This document shows, piece after piece, positions 1 to 6,951 of a stretch of DNA of 13,612 nt. A model generated the notes under the pieces. That model saw nothing but the letters and a program-made list of their open reading frames with translations, was not told the origin of the DNA and did no database searches. Numbering within the stretch: position 1 is the first letter of the stretch; each line of letters starts with the position of its first letter. Both the position numbers and the translations under genes were made by a program. The stretch is from Gallionellaceae bacterium (GTDB lineage: Bacteria; Pseudomonadota; Gammaproteobacteria; Burkholderiales; Gallionellaceae): the NCBI GenBank assembly GCA_030646595.1, contig JAUSKS010000214.1:1-13612 (forward strand), given 5' to 3'.

Positions 1-1798
1 AGGATGGAGAAGTGTTTTTTACTTGTGCGTCGGATGAATTGCCCATGCTTCCTGCCGCGCCCACTGTGCTGGTGCCAAAATCGTTGATTACCGTCGGGGT
101 TCCTGTTCCGGATGGTGCATATCCCAAATTATTTTTTATGACCGTGCTTATAGCACCGACTCCGACTCGTACTCCAGTAAAGCTGACTGCACTGGCGGTG
201 TAAAAGGTATTGTTGTAAACCGCAACATCTGTTGGTGGCGGTTCCACACTGGTGGGGCCATAACCACGCATTTCAACCCTCAGGCAAGCCCCGTCGTTGA
301 CTATTATACAAATATTATTTCTGACTGTTTCCCTGGCCGCGTTAATGACCAGCGCTGCTGAAGTTGTGTTTCCAGGAATAAACCAGTTGCGTTCAACAAT
401 AATATCCCTCAAGCGCTCATCGCTTTGAGCATTCTGAGGCCCAGTGTTGACTGTCCAGTCTGTGCCATCTGATGATAATAATTTGTTATCGGAGATGACA
501 ACTTTCTCGGTATAACCGCCTGCATCCCCCCCGATCCCTGACGGCAGAACACCAACCGTATATCCAGGTGATTTTGTCGAGCATAATCCATTTACCACAG
601 CGCTCCCAGCAGCGCACCAGGTAGGGCCGTGTAATTTCAATATTGTCTTCAAGGGCGCCTGATTACTTAATGTATTATTGCTTATCACTCCTTGGACTAT
701 CATGGGTAAGCGCACGATGTGTTCAGCTAAAGTGGAATCGTCAATAAAATTTCCCAGAAGGGAAAAACGTTGTGCTGATAAAAAAACGCCATTGCCTCCA
801 GGATTTTGAATAACCCGCTGCACTGATGAATCAACAATGGCAATCTGATCCCATAGCGCATGTCCTGCATGTCCTGGATTTCCATCGCTGTTAAAAAAAT
901 CCAACGTGGAGAGGGAAAAAGTAAAGCCTTCCCCTACATCATGGATATTTAACCTGAGCATGGTTACTTTGCTCATCCCGCCGAACCCCTGGACTCCGAT
1001 TGATGCCTGTTGGCTGAGTCCGTCCAATTCCAGATCCATCACGCGCCAGTCGCTGATAGTGGGCGTTGCGTTGCTGGATAAATTTAAAATTGCACTGCTG
1101 CCGGTCATTTGTACTATAGGCGCTGCTCCCACGCCAAATGCTCCTATAATTCCAGGGCCAGTGCTGGTGATTGAAGCAGCAGTTGCCGCAGTGAATGTTT
1201 CTCCACGCTTGAATAATAAGCGCCTGGTTGCGCCTTGATACCCTGAAAGAGCGGTAACAAAATTAGAGGTTGTTACTTGCGTTGCCCCGGCAGGGCATCC
1301 TGTAAAGTTACCCGCTGTGGAAAAACAGATCGTATTGGTAGCAGCAAATATAGTTTCAGGATCGGTAACGGTAATCGTCGTATTAGTGGTAGTAGTCTTG
1401 ATACCATCAAATACAGTCAAAGTAACGGTGTAGGTACCCGGTGTCTCGAACACATGGGAAGCAACAGGTCCGGTTGCCGAATTCTTGCTGCTTACTCCCG
1501 CTTGCGCGCCATAGGCCCATGTCACTCCGCTGGCAGCATCTCCAAAATCCCAGCGGTATTCCAGGTCGTGGAACGGTCGGCTGGTGACTCCCGCATCGGT
1601 GGTGCCCGATGCATCAAAAAATACTGCAAGGGGAGCAACACCTGTGGAGCGGGAAGGAGTTAGCGATGCGGTAAGGGTGGTGGCAGTAGCAGCAGCCCCC
1701 CCGCCGCTTCCGCACGAGGCCAGGCCAAAAACCATGAATAATAGCGCTACAATAGCAGCTAACAGAACCCTTGATCCAATTACATTGTTATTTGACAT
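1..1798 (-). CDS. PKD-domain lipoprotein with probable beta-helix, 3' end outside window
   Basis: An open frame runs from an ATG at 1796-1798 off the left edge (599 complete codons, no stop seen). AAGGAT lies about 7 nt upstream of the ATG as a ribosome binding site. The N-terminus has a hydrophobic signal segment (residues 10-28) ending in a lipobox Leu-Ala-Ser-Cys (26-29), followed by Gly/Ser/Ala-rich linker, so it should be lipidated at Cys29 and exported. Residues about 45-146 form a PKD domain: APLAVFFDASGTTD, then YRWDFGD (81-87), then HVFETPGTYTVTLTV. The remainder is rich in Asn, Gly, Ser and Thr, with spaced short beta-strand-like segments such as VVISDNKL, IIVERNWF and VAVYNNTFY, as in right-handed parallel beta-helix proteins. 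The role is unknown; a surface or periplasmic carbohydrate-binding or polysaccharide-processing protein is plausible. It is transcribed divergently from the ExeA-like ATPase gene. Confidence 0.85.
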   Translation of the reverse strand, partial: MSNNNVIGSRVLLAAIVALLFMVFGLASCGSGGGAAATATTLTASLTPSRSTGVAPLAVFFDASGTTDAGVTSRPFHDLEYRWDFGDAASGVTWAYGAQAGVSSKNSATGPVASHVFETPGTYTVTLTVFDGIKTTTTNTTITVTDPETIFAATNTICFSTAGNFTGCPAGATQVTTSNFVTALSGYQGATRRLLFKRGETFTAATAASITSTGPGIIGAFGVGAAPIVQMTGSSAILNLSSNATPTISDWRVMDLELDGLSQQASIGVQGFGGMSKVTMLRLNIHDVGEGFTFSLSTLDFFNSDGNPGHAGHALWDQIAIVDSSVQRVIQNPGGNGVFLSAQRFSLLGNFIDDSTLAEHIVRLPMIVQGVISNNTLSNQAPLKTILKLHGPTWCAAGSAVVNGLCSTKSPGYTVGVLPSGIGGDAGGYTEKVVISDNKLLSSDGTDWTVNTGPQNAQSDERLRDIIVERNWFIPGNTTSAALVINAARETVRNNICIIVNDGACLRVEMRGYGPTSVEPPPTDVAVYNNTFYTASAVSFTGVRVGVGAISTVIKNNLGYAPSGTGTPTVINDFGTSTVGAAGSMGNSSDAQVKNTSPS

Positions 1799-1881
1799 GA
1801 TTGCATCCTTCAGTAATGACACCTAAACTGACTCACATAAAGCTTATGGCAACGTGAGGTTCATAAATGCCATGTAGGTTT

Positions 1882-1909
1882 GGGTAGGCAAATAGTCTAT
1901 GATCTACCC
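1882..1909. promoter_or_regulatory. Interrupted dyad, possible operator
   Basis: Two nested inverted repeats share one centre: GGGTAG (1882-1887) pairs with CTACCC (1904-1909), and ATAG (1892-1895) pairs with CTAT (1897-1900) around a single T. Spacers between the arms are 4 and 3 nt. The position, about 85-110 bp upstream of the lipoprotein start in a divergent region, suits a transcription-factor site. No regulator can be named from the motif. Confidence 0.35.
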
Positions 1910-1954
1910 CCATTTTTAAGTTGCATCCGAAACGATATAGTTTTCATCGCACAC

Positions 1955-1982
1955 TTGCAAGATTTTGTTTGTTTTTTATACA
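1955..1982 (+). promoter_or_regulatory. Possible sigma70 promoter for the ExeA-like ATPase gene
   Basis: TTGCAA (1955-1960) and TATACA (1977-1982) are separated by 16 nt. Each matches 4 of 6 consensus bases. If used, the leader would be about 135 nt and would include the GCCGGAT repeats and the hairpin at 2081-2103. This is a weak motif match only. Confidence 0.25.
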
Positions 1983-1993
1983 TACCGTCAGAA

Positions 1994-2014
1994 GCCGGAT
2001 GCCGGATGCCGGAT
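1994..2014. repeat. Three perfect tandem GCCGGAT heptamers
   Basis: GCCGGAT occurs at 1994-2000, 2001-2007 and 2008-2014 without mismatch, and the array then breaks off as ACCGCG. It lies in the probable leader of the ATPase gene. Copy-number change here would alter leader length but not a coding frame. Confidence 0.8.
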
Positions 2015-2080
2015 ACCGCGCCCCATGCTTGCAAGAATGGCATCGGAGTCTTGTGTCGCTATGTATTATTTATTCTCAGG

Positions 2081-2103
2081 GAGCTTCCTCAAAACGGAAG
2101 CTC
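2081..2103 (+). promoter_or_regulatory. Hairpin in leader of ATPase gene
   Basis: GAGCTTCC (2081-2088) and GGAAGCTC (2096-2103) form a perfect 8-bp stem with a 7-nt loop, ending 24 nt before the ATG at 2128. No T-tract follows, so it is not a typical terminator. It could influence translation or mRNA stability, or be a chance structure. Confidence 0.4.
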
Positions 2104-2127
2104 AAATATCCATAGGTATTGATAAGC

Positions 2128-2952
2128 ATGTACGAAGCATTCTACGGTTTGAAGGAAAAACCCTTCTCGATTCAGCCTGACCCGGATTTTTTGTATTTCG
2201 GTCGGCGGCATGCTTACGCTTTTGCGATGCTGGAGTTTGGGATAAAAAATGGTGCCGGGTTTTCGGTTTTAAGTGGTGAGATTGGGTGTGGCAAGACTAC
2301 GCTGATCCGGCATTTGCTCAATAGTTTAGCTACTAGCCATGTGGTTGGCTTGGTGTACAACACCCACCGTGATATAGCCGATTTACTGGAATGGATTATG
2401 CTCGCTTTTGGGTTGCCCTATGAAGGGAAGTCCAGAGTGGCGCTGTTTGATACTTTTCAGCGCTTTCTGATCGAGCAGCATGGTTTGGGCAAACGTGTGC
2501 TGCTGATTGTTGACGAGGCGCATAACCTTAATCCGGATGCGCTGGAATCCTTGCGCATGCTGTCCAACATCAATGCAGATAAACATCAGTTGCTGCAAGT
2601 CATACTGGTGGGGCAGCCGCAACTGAAGAACATGCTCACGCAGCCCGAACTGCAACAATTTGCGCAACGTGTGGCGGTAGATTTCCATATCAAGCCTTTT
2701 GAGGCATCTGATGTAATGAATTATATTCAGCATCGGCTGGCCATAGCGGGCCGGAAAACACCCCTGTTCGCCGCCGCGGCCTGCGCCAGGATTGCAGAAA
2801 TCAGTCGCGGCATTCCGAGAAGCATTAATATTCTGTGCGACACAGTATTGGTTTATGGGTTTGCCGCCGAATCTGAAACTATCAGCCTGGCATTGGTTGA
2901 AGAGGTATTAAAAGACAAAGCTGAATTTGGAACGCTGCCGCCCACCGTATGA
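2128..2952 (+). CDS. ExeA-like AAA ATPase (PEP-CTERM-locus/secretion ATPase type)
   Basis: The protein has 274 aa. The first residues, MYEAFYGLKEKPFSIQPDP, are typical of the ExeA/MshM/PEP-CTERM-locus ATPase group. Walker A is GEIGCGKT (50-57), Walker B is VLLIVDEAH (124-132), a sensor-like LVGQPQL follows at 160-166, and Arg181 lies where an arginine finger could sit. The C-terminal half (about 190-265) is the helical lid of AAA proteins. There is no transmembrane segment and no peptidoglycan-binding domain after the AAA module, unlike full-length ExeA, so it would be cytosolic. The ATG at 2128 is preferred over an in-frame TTG 9 nt upstream because family members begin MYxxF. The ribosome binding site is weak (ATAGG, spaced about 12 nt). 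Relatives energise secretion, pilus or exopolysaccharide machinery, but no such operon is visible here, so the partner is unknown. Confidence 0.85.
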   Translation: MYEAFYGLKEKPFSIQPDPDFLYFGRRHAYAFAMLEFGIKNGAGFSVLSGEIGCGKTTLIRHLLNSLATSHVVGLVYNTHRDIADLLEWIMLAFGLPYEGKSRVALFDTFQRFLIEQHGLGKRVLLIVDEAHNLNPDALESLRMLSNINADKHQLLQVILVGQPQLKNMLTQPELQQFAQRVAVDFHIKPFEASDVMNYIQHRLAIAGRKTPLFAAAACARIAEISRGIPRSINILCDTVLVYGFAAESETISLALVEEVLKDKAEFGTLPPTV

Positions 2953-3037
2953 ATTTACTTGCGCTGCCACTGTCTTTACCCCATCCCCACTCTTCCCTGT
3001 TGAAGGCACACCTCTTTGCGATCCATTGCTTTTGCTA

Positions 3038-3063
3038 CCCTCTCCCGCTTGCGGGGAGAGGGG
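3038..3063. repeat. CCCTCTCC hairpin repeat, copy 1
   Basis: CCCTCTCCCGC (3038-3048) pairs with GCGGGGAGAGGG (3051-3063 region) around a TT loop, with one bulged base. A second copy follows 26 nt downstream. Such CCCTCTCC/GGAGAGGG palindromes are dispersed in many proteobacterial intergenic regions. Confidence 0.75.
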
Positions 3064-3089
3064 CTGGGGGAGAAATTCCCTCTCCCTAA

Positions 3090-3114
3090 CCCTCTCCCAC
3101 AAGTGGGAGAGGGG
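3090..3114. repeat. CCCTCTCC hairpin repeat, copy 2
   Basis: CCCTCTCCCAC (3090-3100) and GTGGGAGAGGG (3103-3113) form a perfect 11-bp stem around an AA loop. The segment between the copies (CCCTCTCCCTAA, 3078-3089) is a further half-site. The strong stem between convergent genes may terminate transcription, although no T-tract is present. Confidence 0.8.
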
Positions 3115-3123
3115 ACTTGTGTG

Positions 3124-3291
3124 CTAGCAGCCTGTCTGACTTGAAGGAAATCGGCTGCAAATCCGCCTGAGCGGTCCATATTTCACCGCTTTTTTGGTCA
3201 ATAGAACGACTATTGACCTGCAAAACCGGCAAAATCTGTCCTCGCTCAGCCGAATTTTCGCTCCGATTCTTCAAGTCAGACAGGCTGCTAG
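3124..3291. mobile_element. 168-bp palindromic MITE-like element
   Basis: The ends are perfect 23-bp inverted repeats, 3124-3146 (CTAGCAGCCTGTCTGAC...) and 3269-3291. The symmetry continues inward with mismatches (AATCGG, CTGAGCG, ATTT and CCG blocks on both arms) to a perfect 9-bp stem at the exact centre, GGTCAATAG (3196-3204) against CTATTGACC (3210-3218) with a 5-nt loop. The whole element can therefore fold as one long hairpin. It has no coding capacity. If the terminal TA belongs to a target-site duplication (TA at 3125-3126 and 3289-3290), a Tc1/mariner or IS630-type mobiliser would fit, but this is inference. Alternatives are a large REP/BIME-like structure or a bidirectional terminator. 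Confidence 0.6.
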
Positions 3292-3313
3292 ATTAGCCAT
3301 GAAGGAAAGGGGA

Positions 3314-6300
3314 TTATTGCGTTTTCACTTGCTTGAGCGGTAAAGTAACCATAAAAGTTGCACCTTGTCCCGGTGTGCTGCGGGCGGTGATAGTGCCGCC
3401 ATGCCGCTCGACGATTTTGCGGCACACGGCCAGGCCGATGCCGGTGCCTTCATAGTCACTGCGGCTGTGCAAGCGCTCAAAGATAATGAAGATGCGATCC
3501 AGGTATTTTTCATCGAAGCCGATGCCATTATCTTCAACCAGAATGGTGCAGGTGTTGGGGGCAGAGGATTGCTGATAAATTTTGACTACAGGTGCCGCCT
3601 CGCCCTTGAATTTCAGCGCATTGCCGATCAGGTTTTGCAGCAGTTGCCGCATTTGTGAGGGGTCAGCGTCTATGGTGGGTAATTCGCCAAGCTCCACCCG
3701 CCCGCCGCATTGCTCAATACGGATTTCCATATCACTCAATACTTCGCGCACACTCTGAGCCAGATCAGTCGGCACAAAGGGCTGCCCTTTGCTGGTGACG
3801 CGCGACAGGGTTAACAGGTCATTGATCAATGCTTGCATGCGCTCAGAAGCGTTCTGCATGCGCTTCAGATAATCACGGCCTTGTTCGCTCAATGATTCGC
3901 CACACGCACTTTGCAGGCGGTCGCCGAATGCCGAGATTTTGCGTAAGGGTTCCTGCAAATCATGCGCGGCAATTGAAGCAAAATCCTGCAACTCACGATT
4001 GCTTTGATCAAGTTGAGTGGCGAATTTTTTTAATTGCTCATCGGCTGTTTTTCGTTCAATGATGCGCCCCAGTTGTGTTGCTACGTGGCTCACTGCATTC
4101 AGCAATCGTGGCGTGATGGATGCAGTGTCGGTGGCAAAACATTCGAGCACAGCAGCCATCTCGCTACCAATAAATATCGGAAAACAGAAGTCTGCTGTAA
4201 TGCCCACTGCGCGCGCTTGCTGGGTGCGCGGATCGGCCGCATCCTTGTCGGCGTCATCAACTCTGACTACCTGTCCCTGTACAAATGTGTTGGCGTCGAA
4301 ATGAAGCTGTGGCGCATGGATAACTGAACAAAATTTGTCCAGCCGCTCAGGATCAGACAAATACCAGGCAGGGGCGGGAAGCAGGGTAGCGGGATTATTT
4401 TTGTCTACAAAATAGACATGGCCCGCAATCCAGCTGGCATACACGCAGATCTGCTTGATGCCAATTTTCATGGCGTCTTCAACATTGGCTGCTTCGTTGG
4501 CAAGCAGTGCAATTTTTTGCGCGATATATAAGGCTCCAGTATTTTGTTTTCTTTCCGTGATATCGCGGGCGATGATGGATATCCCGGTGATCTGGCTACC
4601 GCTGTCGCGGATGGGGGAAAGCGTGATGGAAACATCAATGTGTTTGGCATCCTTGCGCTGCATGATGGTTTCATAGTTCCGGGTATTTTCACCTGCGCGG
4701 ATTTTTTCCAGCAGGGGCGGTATTTCATCGCTACGGTTGGGGGGGCTGAACAGGGTAATCGCGCGCCCTTTTATTTCGGCTGCGGTATAGCCGAATATTT
4801 TTTCGGCGCCATTATTCCACGCAGTAATTTCCCCTTGCAGCGTGAGGCCAATCACCGCGTCTTCCGAAAATTCAACAATGGCGGCCATTTGCCCTAATGT
4901 TTTATCGGCATTTTTACGCTCGGTAATGTCGTGCAGAATAACGGAGTGTTCATTCAAATTGCTGTCCGATATTTTGGAAATAGCGACCTCGACTGTACGC
5001 CAACTACCGTCCTTATGCGGCAAGGTATATTCACTGCGTTCGGGTTGCACGTCAGGGATGAATTCATCCAGTTTTTTTCCGATAATCTGCCCGCCGCCCA
5101 GGCCCAGCAATGTTTCTGCGGCCGGATTGGCCAGGCGCACCACGCCGCGATTATTAATAACCAGAATGGCATCCCGTGCCGTCTGCAACAGGTGATGCGC
5201 TTCCAACACTGCCTGTTCCCGTGCTTCGCTGATGGTGGCCAGTTGCGGCAAGGTGGACCAGCAGGCAATCGCTACCCCGAAAAATCCGCTGAGCTGAATC
5301 AGGATCGCCAGCAGGCTGGCACTGACCTCGGCTTCATGTTGCACGGAATCCAGCAGAATATGGGCACCCCAGCCCATCGCCACTGCACTGGCGATGCCGC
5401 TGAACAATAAAATAATCTGCAGGATGACGTTATCCCTGATTTTTTCATACGGTCGCGCGCGGTAAAAATGCATCCACCAGGCAGGCTGAAAGATAGAGTT
5501 GGGCACCCATTGCACCAAAGAATCGACCGCCATTATCAGCAGCGGGAATAACAGGCCGATCAGAAAATCCTGCCAGTTCCAGGTCCAGCCGCCGGCTACG
5601 AAAATAATGATCTCCGCAATAAAAAATAGCAGCGACCAGCGTGGCCAGCGCACTTCAGGTTTATCGCGATTCAGCCACAAGCCCAAATGAAAAGCGATAA
5701 AGCTGAAAAAATAGCCGGTGCTGGAAATGATCAGCACATGGGTCAGATCACCCCACAACAGAAAAACCAGACTGACCAGTATGGTCAACACCAGCGCCGG
5801 GCCGGGGATATTGCGCCGCGAAACAACCTGGAAGACGGGTGCGGCCTGACCGTTTACCGCCATCTGATAAATCATGCGCGGCGAATTGGCACAGCCCGCT
5901 ACGCAACTGGTCAAGAGGCCGGCGGTAATCATGAAGGCGGCAAGAAAGAAGGAGGGAGTGCCCCAGAAATAGTGACTGGCGCGCACCAGATTATTATAAA
6001 CGTCGCCGTTATTGTGCGGCGTATTGGCCAAGCGCATCAATATCCAGGCTCCGCCAATAAAGACAAAGGGCAGCAACATGGCGACAGCGGAAAGACAACG
6101 CTGGGTATTAAGCGGCTTTTTGCCGTCCACCATGAAAGCAGACGCCGTTTCCATGCCATAGGCTGCGTAAGTCGCAACGAAATACCAGATGGCCCATTCG
6201 CGAAAGTTGAATTCCCCCCACTGTAGTGGTAGCAAGCCGCGGCTATCAGGCGAAAAGCTCAGCCAGGCCAAACCCTGCACACAGAAAACAAGCAGCAAAA

Positions 6301-6826
6301 CCATCGCGGGTATCACGAAAAAAAGCTGCAACACACTCAAGGCACGAGTGCCGGCAAAAGCCACGACAAAGGCAAATACCGTCAAGCTGATTTTGATCGG
6401 CCATTCCGGGAAATCGAGGTGCAGTGGAATGACCACATTATTCATGATCAGATGCGACAAAATAATGGCGCTGACAGTGGGTACGGAAGCCCAACCCTGA
6501 AAATAAGACAGGGCCGAGTACCGCGCCAGCAGAGGATAATTTTGCAGTAGGCGGGCAGTGTAATTGGGTGTGCCGCCTGCCATCTCCGGCCAGGCCACAG
6601 CCAGGCGGCGCACTTGCAAATTGATCATGATGCCGACCACCACCAGCGGCAGCCACACAAATATGGCCTGCGGCCCCAATGCCGCATGCACACTGGGCGC
6701 GATGCCCAGCCATACCAGAAAACCAGTGCAGCCAAAGCCCCAGATTTCCAGGCTGCTCAGGCTGGGCCGCAAGCGCCAGGACACAGCACCTTGCGCCGGG
6801 TCTGGTGTGTCGGGTTTGGTTAGCAT
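3314..6826 (-). CDS. APC-type transporter-histidine kinase fusion, PAS-PAS-GAF-HisKA-HATPase (1170 aa)
   Basis: Residues about 25-440 form a 12-helix membrane domain of amino-acid permease (APC) type. Helix 1 has GFGCTGFLVWLG (30-41), and the PEMAGGTPNYTARLL segment (80-94) matches the P-x-x-GG-x-Y region of APC transporters. Two further helices (about 466-492 and 500-525) lead into a helical linker (533-550). Next come PAS1 (about 545-637), PAS2 (about 645-760), GAF (about 770-925), HisKA with phospho-acceptor His955 in AAHDLQEP, and a HATPase with N-box NLIGNA (1065-1070), DNGIGF (1099-1104) and GTGIGL (1127-1132). All catalytic boxes look intact, and there is no receiver domain of its own. 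It probably senses or transports a small solute and passes phosphate to the Rcp1-like regulator at 8284-8742. The ATG has no Shine-Dalgarno sequence; heptamer repeats occupy that position. A GTG 14 codons later (after AAGG) is an alternative start. Confidence 0.85.
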   Translation of the reverse strand: MLTKPDTPDPAQGAVSWRLRPSLSSLEIWGFGCTGFLVWLGIAPSVHAALGPQAIFVWLPLVVVGIMINLQVRRLAVAWPEMAGGTPNYTARLLQNYPLLARYSALSYFQGWASVPTVSAIILSHLIMNNVVIPLHLDFPEWPIKISLTVFAFVVAFAGTRALSVLQLFFVIPAMVLLLVFCVQGLAWLSFSPDSRGLLPLQWGEFNFREWAIWYFVATYAAYGMETASAFMVDGKKPLNTQRCLSAVAMLLPFVFIGGAWILMRLANTPHNNGDVYNNLVRASHYFWGTPSFFLAAFMITAGLLTSCVAGCANSPRMIYQMAVNGQAAPVFQVVSRRNIPGPALVLTILVSLVFLLWGDLTHVLIISSTGYFFSFIAFHLGLWLNRDKPEVRWPRWSLLFFIAEIIIFVAGGWTWNWQDFLIGLLFPLLIMAVDSLVQWVPNSIFQPAWWMHFYRARPYEKIRDNVILQIILLFSGIASAVAMGWGAHILLDSVQHEAEVSASLLAILIQLSGFFGVAIACWSTLPQLATISEAREQAVLEAHHLLQTARDAILVINNRGVVRLANPAAETLLGLGGGQIIGKKLDEFIPDVQPERSEYTLPHKDGSWRTVEVAISKISDSNLNEHSVILHDITERKNADKTLGQMAAIVEFSEDAVIGLTLQGEITAWNNGAEKIFGYTAAEIKGRAITLFSPPNRSDEIPPLLEKIRAGENTRNYETIMQRKDAKHIDVSITLSPIRDSGSQITGISIIARDITERKQNTGALYIAQKIALLANEAANVEDAMKIGIKQICVYASWIAGHVYFVDKNNPATLLPAPAWYLSDPERLDKFCSVIHAPQLHFDANTFVQGQVVRVDDADKDAADPRTQQARAVGITADFCFPIFIGSEMAAVLECFATDTASITPRLLNAVSHVATQLGRIIERKTADEQLKKFATQLDQSNRELQDFASIAAHDLQEPLRKISAFGDRLQSACGESLSEQGRDYLKRMQNASERMQALINDLLTLSRVTSKGQPFVPTDLAQSVREVLSDMEIRIEQCGGRVELGELPTIDADPSQMRQLLQNLIGNALKFKGEAAPVVKIYQQSSAPNTCTILVEDNGIGFDEKYLDRIFIIFERLHSRSDYEGTGIGLAVCRKIVERHGGTITARSTPGQGATFMVTLPLKQVKTQ

Positions 6827-6830
6827 AGCT

Positions 6831-6951
6831 GTCAGTGGTCAGTGGTCAGTGGTCAGTTGACAGTTATCAGTTGTCAGTTGGCAGTAATAAATTTTCGCGG
6901 CGGAGCCGCACCACAAGCCTGATAACTGACTACTGTCAACTGGCATCTGAC
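6831..6951. repeat. Inverted array of GTCAGTK heptamers around a GC-rich hairpin
   Basis: On the plus strand, eight consecutive 7-nt units close to GTCAGT(T/G) run from 6831 to 6886; the first three are identical GTCAGTG. After an AT-rich spacer and a hairpin GCGGC-GGA-GCCGC (6897-6909), about 4.7 units of the same heptamer appear in the opposite orientation at 6919-6951 (AACTGAC, TACTGTC, AACTGGC, ATCTGAC). The two arms can pair. The right arm contains the stop codon (6936-6938) and last codons of the GGDEF gene, and the left arm directly abuts the ATG of the 1170-aa kinase. Confidence 0.85.

Larger units (their letters stand above)
1799..2127. other. Divergent intergenic region between lipoprotein and ATPase genes
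   Basis: This stretch of 329 bases holds no supportable gene; short open frames here lack ribosome binding sites and recognisable protein character. It must contain the promoters of both flanking genes. Visible elements are a dyad at 1882-1909, a possible sigma70 promoter at 1955-1982, three GCCGGAT heptamers at 1994-2014 and a hairpin at 2081-2103, each listed separately. Confidence 0.7.
2953..3313. other. Intergenic region between convergent genes, occupied by repeats
   Basis: No gene is supported in these 361 bases. Most of the space is taken by two CCCTCTCC/GGAGAGGG hairpins (3038-3114) and a 168-bp palindromic element (3124-3291). Both genes end into this region, so the hairpins may also stop transcription from either side. 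Confidence 0.8.

Noticed and set aside
906..1826. Several plus-strand open frames over the lipoprotein gene
   Set aside because: The minus strand holds one uninterrupted frame with signal peptide, lipobox and PKD motif; the plus-strand frames are short, overlapping and featureless.
5687..6226. Plus-strand open frame (179 codons) inside the 1170-aa kinase gene
   Set aside because: It is the antisense shadow of the permease domain, with composition expected from the opposite strand of hydrophobic codons; the minus-strand frame carries all family motifs.
6831..6951. Heptamer array considered as a CRISPR-like array
   Set aside because: Units are 7 nt with no unique spacers, the orientation inverts halfway, and there are no cas genes nearby.
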